In this document: positions 33,305-43,000 of the stretch, in pieces | Position numbering within the stretch: position 1 is the first letter of the stretch | How the letters are laid out: each line of letters opens with the position of its first letter | NCBI GenBank assembly: GCA_017303455.1 | Contig: JAFLBM010000004.1 | Coordinates: 124,001 to 188,000, forward strand | Reading direction: 5' to 3' | DNA from: Chitinophagales bacterium | GTDB taxonomy: Bacteria > Bacteroidota > Bacteroidia > Chitinophagales > Chitinophagaceae | DNA length: 64,000 nt | Notes under the pieces: generated by a model | Databases searched by the model: none | What the model was told of the DNA's origin: nothing | Seen by the model: the letters and a program-made list of their open reading frames with translations, nothing else | Position numbers and translations under genes: made by a program

Positions 33305-33930
33305 ATCAAATTATTTCTACTACTCTTATCTTTTTTGATTGGTGGATTGGTAGTGCAGGCACAGGTTTCGGGAGTAGATTCTGTACCTGTAAGATTAAGC
33401 ACACTGGATGCAAGAAGCGACGGAAATGATGCAAGGCTTGATTGGAAAGTGGTTTGTTTTCTCGATTATGCAAAATTTGAAATTCAACGGTCTGCTGATG
33501 GCAGTAATTATACAACCATCAATATTTTTGAGGCCGACTATTTAAGATGCCGGCAACCTTTTGACTATACCGATGCCAATATTAACGGCAAAGCTTTTTA
33601 CCGGATAAAAGTTGGAGACATTGACGGACGAATTTATCATTCAAAAATTGTTGCTGTAACTGGTAAAGAAAGAGGCTTTGAAATTAATAGCCTTACACCC
33701 ACCGCCGTTACAGCAAATGCAATATTGAGCATGTCATCCGCTAATACAGGTGATGCTCAAATTGAAATAGTTAATTTCTTCGGCGTAATCGTAAAACGAG
33801 TATCTGTAAAACTCAATAAGGAAGTACGGATTTGACACTCAATATGGGTAACCTGGCCGCAGGAAACTACATTTTATCTCTAACTAACGGATTTTCAGAC
33901 AGAAAAACAGTAAGGTTTACAAAATTATAA
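33305..33930 (+). pseudogene. T9SS-sorted exported protein, frameshifted before the sorting tail
   Basis: From 33305 the frame reads a fine signal peptide (IKLFLLLLSFLIGGLVVQAQ) but lacks a standard start; the nearest is TTG at 33335, inside the leader. The body has the beta-sandwich often found before T9SS tails (KFEIQRSADGSNYTTI, FDYTDANINGKAFYRIKVGDIDG). The frame stops at 33835. In the next frame the type A sorting tail continues (LTLNMGNLAAGNYILSLTNG, VRFTKL) to 33930; adding one G at the GG before ATTTG rejoins them as KEVRDLTLNMGN. Likely intact in life or recently broken. Substrate or role unknown; it carries the ECF-like motif. Confidence 0.65.
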
Positions 33931-33988
33931 TAGCGGAATTTTATAAAAACATTCTATAATTATATAAATCAAATTCAGGTTTGCTGTC

Positions 33989-33996
33989 TATCTTTG
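33989..33996 (+). promoter_or_regulatory. Bacteroidota -7 promoter box
   Basis: TATCTTTG, 53 bases before the ATG at 34050. I find no clear TTTG at the expected -33 distance, so the call rests on the -7 box alone. It would drive the second copper block. Confidence 0.45.
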
Positions 33997-34049
33997 AGCA
34001 TTCAAAATGCTATTTTTCAATAAAATAGCCCTATTTTTACTACTATTAA

Positions 34050-34574
34050 ATGACACGGAATTTATCCATAAAACTAAAAGCACTATTCCTGCTGATTGTA
34101 TTTGCTTCAAATACGGCAGTAGGTTTTGCCTGCGCTTTAGGTGTGGATATGGGTTTTAATACGCCTCATAACAGCGAAATTGCAGAAGCTGTGGAAGTGC
34201 ATGTACATGATGACGGTAAAAAGCATGTGCATGAAAAAGAAGTTCCAGAATCAAATAATCATGTTCATGAAGATGGTACTAAACATCAACATGATAATGA
34301 GCCAGCGAAACAAATTTCGGCAGATGATGGACAGTCGTTTACTAAAAGCCCGGGCGGATGTTGCAGCAACGAAGTACAAAAATTTCAGAACTTAGATAAG
34401 AATGTTACTGTAAATGCCGGTATAGATATTCCGGTGTTTGTAGCAATCATCAGTATTTTTTCAGGTATCGATTTATTGAACGGAATTAAAGACTTACCTA
34501 CTAAGTATAAGGCCCGTTTTTATTATCCTCCCCCGCCTGATATACGCATAGCGATGCAGCGTTTCCAGATTTGA
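34050..34574 (+). CDS. His-rich HYC_CC_PP-like exported protein
   Basis: 174 residues: signal-like helix, then FACALGVDMGFN in place of HYCMG, a His-rich middle with near-repeats (VEVHVHDDGKKHVHEKE, NHVHEDGTKHQHDNE), GGCCSNEV, a hydrophobic segment (DIPVFVAIISIFSGIDLL) and a proline-rich end (YYPPPPDIRIAMQRFQI). The Cys-Cys and Pro elements are in the same order as in the HYC_CC_PP protein at 10684, so it is probably a divergent member with added His repeats for metal binding. First gene of the TolC-adaptor-RND block. Confidence 0.75.
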   Translation: MTRNLSIKLKALFLLIVFASNTAVGFACALGVDMGFNTPHNSEIAEAVEVHVHDDGKKHVHEKEVPESNNHVHEDGTKHQHDNEPAKQISADDGQSFTKSPGGCCSNEVQKFQNLDKNVTVNAGIDIPVFVAIISIFSGIDLLNGIKDLPTKYKARFYYPPPPDIRIAMQRFQI

Positions 34575-34579
34575 TTATT

Positions 34580-34651
34580 GTAAAACAGGTGAAGCTTTTG
34601 GCTTCATCCAACTTCATTTTGCCATTTGCAATTTGAGGCTATTTGTTTTAC
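34580..34651 (+). other. Possible structured leader before the TolC gene
   Basis: GTAAAACA (34580-34587) can pair with TGTTTTAC (34644-34651), enclosing a hairpin TGAAGC-ttttg-GCTTCA (34590-34606). The outer strand ends 14 bases before the ATG at 34666. The structure is modest and could be chance. Confidence 0.3.
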
Positions 34652-34665
34652 CGTAATCATTTTTT

Positions 34666-35856
34666 ATGTTCAGATATAGTATCATAGTTTTTCTTACAGG
34701 ATTTTTTAGCTTACATGCAGCCGCACAGCAGGTGCTTACAGAAAACGAAGCTGTGGCCAAAGCATTAGCCAATAATAAAAATATTCAGGCAGCTTCGCTG
34801 CAAGTAAAACAGCAGCAGCAGTTACTGAAATCAGCCATTAATCTGCCTAATCCTGATTTCTTCCTGGAAAGCCCCACGGGAAAGTTTTATACTGGAAGTA
34901 TCACTCAGTCATTTGAATTTCCGACGGTTTATAGTAACCAATACCGCTTGCAAAAACAGCAAATTGGGGTGGCGCAAAAAGAAAAACAGTTAACAGAAGC
35001 AGAGTTAAAATACAGGGTTAGAATTTTATATCTTGAAGTACAATATGCTGATTCGCTTACCAAACAATTATACGTTCAGGATACGTTGTATGAAAAGATA
35101 AAGCTGTCTGCCATCCGCCAGTTTAACGCAGGGCAGATAGATTATCTGCAACAAACTTTCGCTGAAACACAGTATGGAGAAATTCATAATCAATATCAGC
35201 AATCGCTTACAAGAGCTGCATCTTTAAAGGCGCAGTTGCAATGGTTCACCGGTGTCAAGGATTCTATTTCATTAGAACCGCTGACTGTCTCATTATCTCA
35301 AACACAGTTCTCTTTTGTACCGGATTCAACAGCTTTACTTTCAAACCCCACGATTCAACTCTTACAGCAACAGGAAAATGTAGCCAAACAAAACATTGTA
35401 TTGCAAAAAAGCAAAGCATTACCGGGTTTGGCATTTGGCTATTTTAATCAGGGTGAAAGAGATACTAAATGGAACAACCGTTTTCGTTTTGGAATTACTA
35501 TTCCCTTATGGTTTGGACAATATAGAGGCAATATAAATGCAGCTAAAACAGAGCAACAGGTTGTTCAAAGCAAACAACAGGGCTTACAACAGGAGTTATC
35601 AGCACAGATAATAAGTACCAACAGCGAAATGCAGACCAACTGGCAGTCTGTACAGTATTATCAGCAAACCGGGTTAAGAAAGGCGCAGGAAGTTATCACT
35701 ACTTCAAAACGGTTTTTTGTAAGTGGCGAAATTGACTATATCAGCTTATTAAGAAACAGCAATGACGCATACACCGTTTACCAGAAATACCTGGAAGCTG
35801 TAAGAAATTATAATCTCAGTGTTATCAATCACAAATATTTAATGGGTCAGTTATGA
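34666..35856 (+). CDS. TolC-family outer-membrane channel protein
   Basis: 396 residues: signal peptide (LHAAAQQ), then two outer-membrane efflux repeats (TENEAVAKALANNKNIQAASLQVKQQQQLLKSAINLPNPDFFLESP; NPTIQLLQQQENVAKQNIVLQKSKALPGLAFGYFNQ) and the closing helix GEIDYISLLRNSNDAYTVYQKYLEAVRNYN. It resembles the channel half of the fused pump at the window start more than the Met-rich CusC at 15528. It overlaps the adaptor gene by 4 bases. Outer-membrane component of the pump at 40021. Confidence 0.92.
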   Translation: MFRYSIIVFLTGFFSLHAAAQQVLTENEAVAKALANNKNIQAASLQVKQQQQLLKSAINLPNPDFFLESPTGKFYTGSITQSFEFPTVYSNQYRLQKQQIGVAQKEKQLTEAELKYRVRILYLEVQYADSLTKQLYVQDTLYEKIKLSAIRQFNAGQIDYLQQTFAETQYGEIHNQYQQSLTRAASLKAQLQWFTGVKDSISLEPLTVSLSQTQFSFVPDSTALLSNPTIQLLQQQENVAKQNIVLQKSKALPGLAFGYFNQGERDTKWNNRFRFGITIPLWFGQYRGNINAAKTEQQVVQSKQQGLQQELSAQIISTNSEMQTNWQSVQYYQQTGLRKAQEVITTSKRFFVSGEIDYISLLRNSNDAYTVYQKYLEAVRNYNLSVINHKYLMGQL

Positions 35857-37523
35857 AACGATTAATCATTCAACTTTTATTAGGGCTATTACCGGTAATA
35901 GCATTTGCACACGGCGGCGAAGACCACGGCGATGCTAAAAAGACGGCGGTATCACCCGCCAGTTACTTTGCTTCTGAAGCAGTTTCTGAAATTTATGAAG
36001 TGCTTTTGAAATACAGCCCGATTGTACCGGGCAAAGAATCATCACTCAGGTTGTACTTAAGTGAGTACAATAATAACAAACCCATTGACAGTGCAAAACT
36101 GGAAATATCTGTTGCTGGCAATCCCAATATAAAAATTGCTGTAGTAAGAATTGATAAAGGTGTGTTTGAACTGAAAGCCACATTCCCGGAAAAAAAGGCA
36201 TACAATCTTGTAGTCAATATCAATAGTTATGCAGGTATTGATTTAATACAGTTAAATAACATTGAAGCAGGAAAAGAATTGACCGTTGCAACAACTGAAA
36301 GCATTTCTCATCCTCATTGGTACAGCAGCAATTGGTTTTTTGGAGTAATTGGTCTGTTGATTGGCTTAGTCATTATGTTCCTTGTAAATAAAAGCCGCAG
36401 CAGAAAAATGATTGCAGGTGCTATCATTCTTTTCTGCCTTTTACCAACAGCTACCTATAATCCCGTGTCTGCACATGACGGTCATGATGAAGCAGGTGCA
36501 AAGAACAGCGGTGGCTCTTCTACCACCTTCTTAGTAGAAAAAGAAACACAGTTTCTTTTCAGTATTCAAACACAAAAAATTGGAACAGGAGATTTTACTG
36601 AGTCATCTGTTTTGTTGGGAACGGTTACTGCTGCTCCGCAGGGAAGAGCCGTAATACAATCGCCACAGGCAGGCAAAATTGTTTCGCTGAGGGTAACACC
36701 CGGGCAAAGAGTTGGTAAAGGACAGGTGGTGGCCGTTATAGAGCAACAGGTAGATGCCGGAACACAAATCAGCATCATCTCACAAAGCAATACCGTGAAT
36801 GCAGAATTTGAAGCTGCAAAAGCGCAGTATGAAAGATTAAAAGCTATTGAAGATATCGCTGCAAAAAAAGATATAACCGAAGCAAAGGCCCGTTACGAAA
36901 GTGCGAAAAAAAATAAAGCTCTCTTTGATGCTAATACTGGCAGAAATACAGGTAGTACCAAAGCGATTACCCTTACATCGCCTGTAAGTGGTGTTGTCGG
37001 CACATTTAATTATGCAATTGGCGCTGTAGTGGGCGGCGGTGAAACGCTTTTTGAAATAACCAATCTTGACCAGGTATTTGTAGAAGCCCAGGTGTTTACA
37101 GCCGATGTATCAAAATTGAAATCAGCTACTATGTTTACCACCACTTCTGCTACTGACACATCAGTATTTAAATTAAAAATGGTTAGTGCTGCACAATCTG
37201 TAAACACAGGTAATCAATCTCAGAAAGTGGTGTTTGAACTTGTTAATCCCAAAGGGCAGTTTAAAATTGGCGAAAACATAAATGTAAGGATGACCGGAAA
37301 TAATATAGTGAGACAGGTGGTGATACCCAATGAAGCCATTACAGAAGTGAATGGCAAGCCTGCCATTTTTATAAAAGATAAAGCAGAGCAATACAGTATC
37401 AGCTTTATTGTAAAAGGAGAGACCAACGACAAATCTACCGTTATTATCAAAGGAACGGAAGATGGAGAACGGGTGGTGACAGCAAATGTGTACCAGATGA
37501 AAATGATGTATTTAAACCAATAA
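35853..37523 (+). CDS. RND efflux adaptor with an extra N-terminal exported domain and membrane segments
   Basis: 556 residues, longer than usual adaptors. Signal peptide then HGGEDHGD; residues ~35-145 form an extra beta-domain (ASEAVSEIYEVLLKYSPIVPGKESSLRLYLSEY); ~157-176 and ~188-205 are membrane helices (NWFFGVIGLLIGLVIMFLV; IAGAIILFCLLPTA) followed by a second His/Asp-rich start (SAHDGHDEAG). The adaptor proper follows (QSPQAGKIVSLRVTPGQRVGKGQVVAVIEQQ, helical hairpin, LTSPVSGVVGTFNYAIGAVV). Membrane helices rather than a lipid anchor it. The N-terminal domain may capture metal or contact the pump. Overlaps the TolC gene by 4 bases. Confidence 0.9.
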   Translation: MKRLIIQLLLGLLPVIAFAHGGEDHGDAKKTAVSPASYFASEAVSEIYEVLLKYSPIVPGKESSLRLYLSEYNNNKPIDSAKLEISVAGNPNIKIAVVRIDKGVFELKATFPEKKAYNLVVNINSYAGIDLIQLNNIEAGKELTVATTESISHPHWYSSNWFFGVIGLLIGLVIMFLVNKSRSRKMIAGAIILFCLLPTATYNPVSAHDGHDEAGAKNSGGSSTTFLVEKETQFLFSIQTQKIGTGDFTESSVLLGTVTAAPQGRAVIQSPQAGKIVSLRVTPGQRVGKGQVVAVIEQQVDAGTQISIISQSNTVNAEFEAAKAQYERLKAIEDIAAKKDITEAKARYESAKKNKALFDANTGRNTGSTKAITLTSPVSGVVGTFNYAIGAVVGGGETLFEITNLDQVFVEAQVFTADVSKLKSATMFTTTSATDTSVFKLKMVSAAQSVNTGNQSQKVVFELVNPKGQFKIGENINVRMTGNNIVRQVVIPNEAITEVNGKPAIFIKDKAEQYSISFIVKGETNDKSTVIIKGTEDGERVVTANVYQMKMMYLNQ

Positions 37524-37538
37524 TTTAAAATAAAAAAC

Positions 37539-37988
37539 ATGCGAAAACTACTAATGATGCTTCTGCTGCTTATGCCTGCTATAGCGGTCTTTTCCCAAAC
37601 TGGTGACAAAGAAGCTGTAAAAAAAGTGCTGGACAATTACAAAAAGTCTATTGAAAAACTGGACACGACCGGCGTAGTAAATCTATTTGTAAAAGATTCA
37701 AAAGTATTTGAACAGGCAAAAGATGAAGGTACAATCGGTCATTACCTTGAACATCACTTAGGGCCTGAGTTAAAAGATTTCAAGTCTTTTACATTTAGTG
37801 ATTATAAAGTAGATGTAACCGTAACAGGTGAATATGCTTTCTCAACAGAAACTTACATCTATACAATCATTCTTGCAAAAGATGCTAAAGAAATTAAAAG
37901 CCAGGGTGTAGCCACTTCTGTATTAAAGAAAACTAAAGAAGGCTGGAAGATTGTTCAAACACATTCATCATTCAGAAAAGCAAAATAA
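37539..37988 (+). CDS. Exported NTF2-like (DUF4440-type) protein
   Basis: 149 residues: signal peptide (AVFSQT), then a cone-shaped NTF2-like domain (VKKVLDNYKKSIEKLDTTGVVNLFVKDSKVFEQAKDEGTIGHYLEHHLGPELKDFKSFTFSDYKVDV, SVLKKTKEGWKIVQTHSSFRK). It is a paralogue of 44629-45153, with the HYLEHHLGPELK / HYMQEHLRPELK segment shared. NTF2-like folds bind small ligands or act as hydrolase/isomerase-like enzymes; the role in metal resistance is unknown. It sits 15 bases after the adaptor gene. Confidence 0.82.
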   Translation: MRKLLMMLLLLMPAIAVFSQTGDKEAVKKVLDNYKKSIEKLDTTGVVNLFVKDSKVFEQAKDEGTIGHYLEHHLGPELKDFKSFTFSDYKVDVTVTGEYAFSTETYIYTIILAKDAKEIKSQGVATSVLKKTKEGWKIVQTHSSFRKAK

Positions 37989-38011
37989 TTACTTAAAATA
38001 AAAACAAGACA

Positions 38012-38383
38012 ATGAAACAAATCAAAACAATTATGCTGTTGCTGATTGCAACTATTGCTTTTACAGCAGCAAAAGCACAGGACACAAAAACAGACACATT
38101 TAAAGTATTGGGCAATTGCGGAATGTGTAAAAAAACAATTGAAAAAGCAGCTAAAACTGAAGGAGTCGAAAAAGCAGAATGGAACAGGGAAACTAAAGTG
38201 TTTACCCTTGTTTATAACCCGGCAGTAGTCAGCAATGAAAAGGTACAAAAAAGTATTGCTGCTGCTGGTTATGATACTGAAAAATTTACCGGGGACGATA
38301 AAGCGTATGAAAAACTACCCGGTTGCTGCCATTATGAAAGAAAAAAGAAAGACGACACGAATCATACTAATCATCAACACTAA
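38012..38383 (+). CDS. Exported HMA-domain metallochaperone-like protein
   Basis: 123 residues: signal peptide (AAKAQD), one HMA domain (FKVLGNCGMCKKTIEKAAKTEGVEKAEWNRETKVFTLVYNPAVVSNEKVQKSIAAAGYDTEKF) with Cys-Gly-Met-Cys in the metal loop, then LPGCCHYERKKKDDTNHTNHQH with a Cys-Cys and a His-rich tail. Paralogue of 11181, which has lost the second loop Cys. Probably a periplasmic Cu(I) carrier feeding the pump at 40021 or its adaptor. In operon with the DUF4440 gene (23 bases) and the HMBD lipoprotein (20 bases). Confidence 0.9.
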   Translation: MKQIKTIMLLLIATIAFTAAKAQDTKTDTFKVLGNCGMCKKTIEKAAKTEGVEKAEWNRETKVFTLVYNPAVVSNEKVQKSIAAAGYDTEKFTGDDKAYEKLPGCCHYERKKKDDTNHTNHQH

Positions 38384-38403
38384 TCTTAAAAACAAATAGA
38401 CAA

Positions 38404-39447
38404 ATGAAAAAGTTATTTTTTGTATTTACTGCTGTTATCACTGCCGGAATCATTGCCGTAAGTTGTAACAACAATGCCTCTACATCAAAAGAAACAGCGG
38501 CTGCTGGAACAGATACTACTGCACATGCACACAAATATCGCTGTCCAATGAATTGTGAAAAAGGAAAAACATACGACAAGGAAGGCAACTGTCCTGTATG
38601 TGGAATGAAACTGGAACATTTTGACGGAACAGATAATGGGCTTACCTATAAGATGCAATACGCTTCCACTCCTGCACAATTAGAAGCAGGCAAAGAAGCC
38701 ACACTTTTATTTACCCCTAAAGTTGTAGGTAAAGAATCCGAAGCAGTGCCATTGGATGTTCAGCATGAAAAGAAAATTCACCTGATTGTAGTAAGTAATG
38801 ACCTGAGTTATTTTGAACACATCCATCCAGACTATCAGGCTGATGGTTCTTACAAAATTGGCGTATTACCCACTGGCAAAACTTATACAAACGGGCCTGG
38901 CAAAAATGAAACCCGTTTTGAAACTGGTGGCGATTATACATTATTTGCAGATTACCTGCCGAGTGGTGGAAGCCACCAGGTAGAAAAAGTTTCTGTGAAT
39001 GTAAAGGGTACACCAAAGCCAGCTGTTACTTACACAGCCGATAAACTCACTGGCAAATCAGACAATTTTACTGTAATGCTGAATGCTACTGGTGGCAAAC
39101 TAATAACCGGTGCACAAATGCATATTTCCGGAATGTTAATGAAGGATGGTAAAGAGATTGATGTAAATACACTTGAAAATTATCTGGGAGCTAAAGCTCA
39201 CATGGTAGTTGTTAGTCTTAGTGATAAAGAGTATTTGCATGTGCATCCTGATGTAAGCGGCGGTAAGTTTGATTTGCACACTACGTTCAAGATGCCGGGC
39301 ATTTATCGTGGCTGGATACAGTTTCAGAGCGGTGGAAAAGTACACACAGTTGATTTTACAATGAATGTAAAAGAAGGCACAGCAGATGAAATTAAAAAAT
39401 CAACAGAAGGACATGACAGCAAAGAAGGCGGCCATGAGAATCATTGA
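38404..39447 (+). CDS. HMBD lipoprotein with two His-Pro-Asp beta domains
   Basis: 347 residues: lipobox (AVSCNN), a variant HMBD (YRCPMNCEKGKTYDKEGNCPVCGMKL, ~47-72), then two similar beta-sandwich domains, each containing a His-x-His-Pro-Asp loop (YFEHIHPDYQADGSY at ~138-152 and YLHVHPDVSGGKF at ~277-289). The C-terminus is His/Glu-rich (EGHDSKEGGHENH). The repeated HxHPD loops look like metal sites. Likely a periplasmic metal-binding partner of the RND system; no catalytic function can be assigned. Confidence 0.8.
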   Translation: MKKLFFVFTAVITAGIIAVSCNNNASTSKETAAAGTDTTAHAHKYRCPMNCEKGKTYDKEGNCPVCGMKLEHFDGTDNGLTYKMQYASTPAQLEAGKEATLLFTPKVVGKESEAVPLDVQHEKKIHLIVVSNDLSYFEHIHPDYQADGSYKIGVLPTGKTYTNGPGKNETRFETGGDYTLFADYLPSGGSHQVEKVSVNVKGTPKPAVTYTADKLTGKSDNFTVMLNATGGKLITGAQMHISGMLMKDGKEIDVNTLENYLGAKAHMVVVSLSDKEYLHVHPDVSGGKFDLHTTFKMPGIYRGWIQFQSGGKVHTVDFTMNVKEGTADEIKKSTEGHDSKEGGHENH

Positions 39448-39497
39448 TTGTAATTGAAACATAAAAAACTTATTTGTTCACCATAAAAATTAAAACG

Positions 39498-39926
39498 ATG
39501 AAAAAAATAATGATAGCAATGTCTGTGATGCTTTTAACATCAGCGGTAACATTTGCACAGCATAGTGACGGCGACCATAAGCATGGTTCACCACATGGTG
39601 GAGCCGTGAAATCTGCCGGAGATTTTCATATTGAAGTAAATATAAAAGACGGTATGGTAATGGCTTACTTACTTGATGCAAAAGAAAAAGCATTAGCTAA
39701 TACCGGCGTAACTGCAACTGCTGTAATTCAAATGGCTGACGGACAAACTTCTTCCGTTACATTAATCCCAAACGGTAAGGAAGGTTTTATGTACACATTA
39801 GATAAATCAAAGAAATACAATAAGGCAATTGTAACGTTTACAACGGCTGGTAAAACGGCATCCGCATCTTTTGACCTGGCTGCAAAGCCTAAGCCTGCTG
39901 CAGACGGACACAATCACCAACATTAA
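39498..39926 (+). CDS. Small His-rich exported protein
   Basis: 142 residues from ATG 39498 (an upstream in-frame ATG at 39474 would add 8 residues before the signal peptide). Signal peptide to TFAQ, His-rich segment (HSDGDHKHGSPHGGAVKSAGDFHIEV), a small beta domain (DGMVMAYLLDAKEKALANTGVTATAVIQMADGQTSSVTL) and a His tail (DGHNHQH). The PHGGxV...H.E pattern recurs near RND adaptors in this phylum. Probably a periplasmic metal binder that works with the pump encoded next. Confidence 0.78.
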   Translation: MKKIMIAMSVMLLTSAVTFAQHSDGDHKHGSPHGGAVKSAGDFHIEVNIKDGMVMAYLLDAKEKALANTGVTATAVIQMADGQTSSVTLIPNGKEGFMYTLDKSKKYNKAIVTFTTAGKTASASFDLAAKPKPAADGHNHQH

Positions 39927-39936
39927 AACTATACAT

Positions 39937-39967
39937 ACTTATAGCAGGTTTACCACCTGCTATAAGT
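39937..39967. other. Long perfect hairpin before the RND pump gene
   Basis: 13-bp perfect arms ACTTATAGCAGGT (39937-39949) and ACCTGCTATAAGT (39955-39967) with a 5-base loop, and no T-tract. It sits between the His-rich gene and the pump gene (54 bases before its ATG). It could limit readthrough, protect the upstream mRNA end, or act as a binding site. Confidence 0.6.
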
Positions 39968-40020
39968 TAAACAATCCTGCCTGCTTTAATAGTGGTAATG
40001 GTAATTAAAGATTTTATTTT

Positions 40021-43000
40021 ATGCTGAACAGACTCATTCTCTTTTCCCTTAAAAACCGTATGTTGGTAGTGTCAATGGCTGCCCTGCTGATGGTATATGG
40101 CGTATTTACATTGGTTAATCTTCCTGTAGATGTACTGCCCGATTTAAACAGGCCAAGAGTAACCATTTTTTTAGAAGCCAATGGTATGGCTCCTGAAGAA
40201 ATTGAAGCCCAGGTAAACCTGCCTGTGGAAACGCAACTCAATGGTGCGCCGGGTGTGGAAGTGGTGCGTTCAGTAGCAAGCCCCGGATTGGGGATGGTGT
40301 TTGTAGAGTTTGACTGGAATACAGATGTGTACCGTGCAAGGCAATTAACTGCCGAAAAACTACAGAACATTCAATTACCGAAAGGCATAACGCCGGTGAT
40401 GGGGCCTATCAGTTCCATTATGGGACAGATTATGATGGTGGCGGTAACAAGTGATACAACTTCACCTGCTGATTTAAGAACACTTGCTGATTTTACCATT
40501 CGCAGACGACTGATGAGTGTAAAAGGTGTAAGCCAGGTGATACCGATTGGTGGAGAAAGAATGCAATACCAGGTTTTGATTTCAAGTGAAAAACTGAGGC
40601 AGTATAATCTGGCAATTGATGATGTTGATAACGCTTTGCAGCTTACTAATCAAAACACTACAGGTGGTTTTGTGGATAATAAAGGTTCGGAAACGCTTAT
40701 AAGAAACATTGGTCGTGCAAATACTCTGGAAGATTTAGCTAATACAGTTGTAAGCAACAGAAATGCGGCCCCTGTTTTATTAAAGCAAGTGGCAGAAGTA
40801 AAATTTGGCGGCCCAATAAAAAGAGGCGACGGTTCATTTAATGGTAAACCTGCCGTAATCCTGAGTATCGAAAAACAACCGGGTTCCAGTACACTTACGG
40901 TAACGGACGAAGCATTAAAGGCAATTGATGAAATAAAAGCATCACTCCCTGCCAATATTCATATCAATACTGATGTTTTCCAGCAAAAGAATTTTATTAT
41001 CAATTCAATTACCAATGTGGAAGAAGCGTTGAGAGATGGATTTATACTGGTAATCATCATCCTGTTTTTATTCCTGTTGAATTTCCGTACTACAATTATT
41101 ACGCTTACAGCTATTCCGCTATCTCTTATCATTACTGCTATCGTTTTTAAACTGTTTGGTATTTCAATTAATACGCTTACGCTCGGGGGCCTTGCTATCG
41201 CCATTGGCGAATTGGTGGACGATGCGATTGTGGATGTTGAAAATGTTTACCGTAGGTTAAAGGAAAACTGGGTCAGCGATAATCCTAAGCCTTTGCTGAA
41301 AGTAATTTATGAAGCCAGCAGTGAGGTAAGAAACTCGATAGTGTATGCCACTATTATTGTGGTGCTTGTTTTTATTCCGCTGTTTTATTTACAGGGAATT
41401 GAAGGAAGAATATTTGCACCTTTGGGTATTGCATATATTACTTCCATTGTTGCATCGCTGGTAGTATCATTAACAGTTACACCAGCCTTGTGCAGTTATT
41501 TATTAGGAAAGAAAAATCATTTACATCATATAAACCTTGCATTCTGGAAAAAGAAAAAAAAGGATATTTCTGTTGATGCAGCACATGAGCCGGATAGTGC
41601 TCTCGTTAGATGGCTGAAAAAACAAGACCTTAAGTTATTAAAATGGGGATTGAAGCGAACAAAACTGGTAGCCGGTACTGCAGTAGCCCTCATTATAGCT
41701 TCAGTAAGTATTGTACCTTTTTTTGGCACAGAATTTTTACCGCCTTTTAATGAAGGAACTTTCACTGTAAATATGGTTGCCCCGGCGGGTACATCGCTGG
41801 AAGAAAGTAATAAACTGGGAACGGTTGTTGAGCAGCAAATTCTTAAAGTGCCAGAGGTAGCCCTTACAGCCCGCCGTACCGGCAGGGCTGAACTGGATGA
41901 ACATGCAGAACCGCCAAGTTCATCCGAAATTGAAGTTGCATTGAAGCCCGGTGGCAGAAGCAGGGAAAAAGTGCTGGAAGAAATCCGGAATAATCTATCA
42001 GTGGTAAAAGGAGTATCAATAAATATTGGTCAGCCCATTTCTCACCGCCTCGACCATTTACTTTCAGGTGTTCGGGCACAGGTTGCCGTAAAAATATTTG
42101 GCAATGATTTATTAACGCTGCGTTCCAATGCAGAACAGTTGAAATCCATCATCAGTAATGTACCCGGCGTAGTGGATGTGCAGATTGAAAACCAGGTAAT
42201 GGTTCCGCAGCTTATGATTAAGCTTGACCGTATGGCTGTGCAGCGGTATGGTTTGCAGGTGGGCAATGTAGCAGATGAACTGGAAATATTTTATAATGGA
42301 AAAGTAGTAAGCCAGATACTGGATGGGCAAAAGAGTTTTGATATTGTACTCAGAACCGACGACAGCACAAGAAAAAATATTGATGCCATCCGCAATACGC
42401 AAATTGCAGCATCGGATGGTTCGTTAATCCCATTGAGCCAGATTGCAAAAATAGAATTAGAGAACAGCATCAATGCGGTTAATCATGAAAATACCCAACG
42501 CCGCATTGTTGTTTCTGCCAATGTGCAGGGCCGTGACCTTGGCAGTACTGTAAAAGAAATGCAGGAAACTGTAAAGAAAGAACTGCCCTTACAGGAAGGA
42601 TATTATCTGCAATGGGGTGGCCAGTTTGAAAGTCAGCAATCAGCTTCAAAATTAATTACTATACTCAGCATCTTTTCGATAGCTGGTATTTTCCTTGTAT
42701 TGTACAGCCATTTTAAAAGCAGCCGTATTGCATTACAGATAATGCTGAACATACCATTGGCATTAATAGGCAGCGTAATTGCGGTAATGCTTACAGGCGG
42801 GGTATTCTCTATTGCCACAATGGTTGGTTTTATTACTCTTACTGGTATTGCATCCAGAAACGGGATTATGATGATAAGCCATTATATCCATTTGGTACAA
42901 CACGAGGGAGAAATATTTAACGATAAAATGATAATCCGTGGCTCATTGGAAAGATTAGTGCCGGTACTAATGACAGCGCTGGTTGCAGCTTTTGCGCTGA

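Noticed and set aside
33552-33558. Fourth GGCAACCTTTT
   Set aside because: Inside a coding region and without the TGTAYC block at 16 bases.
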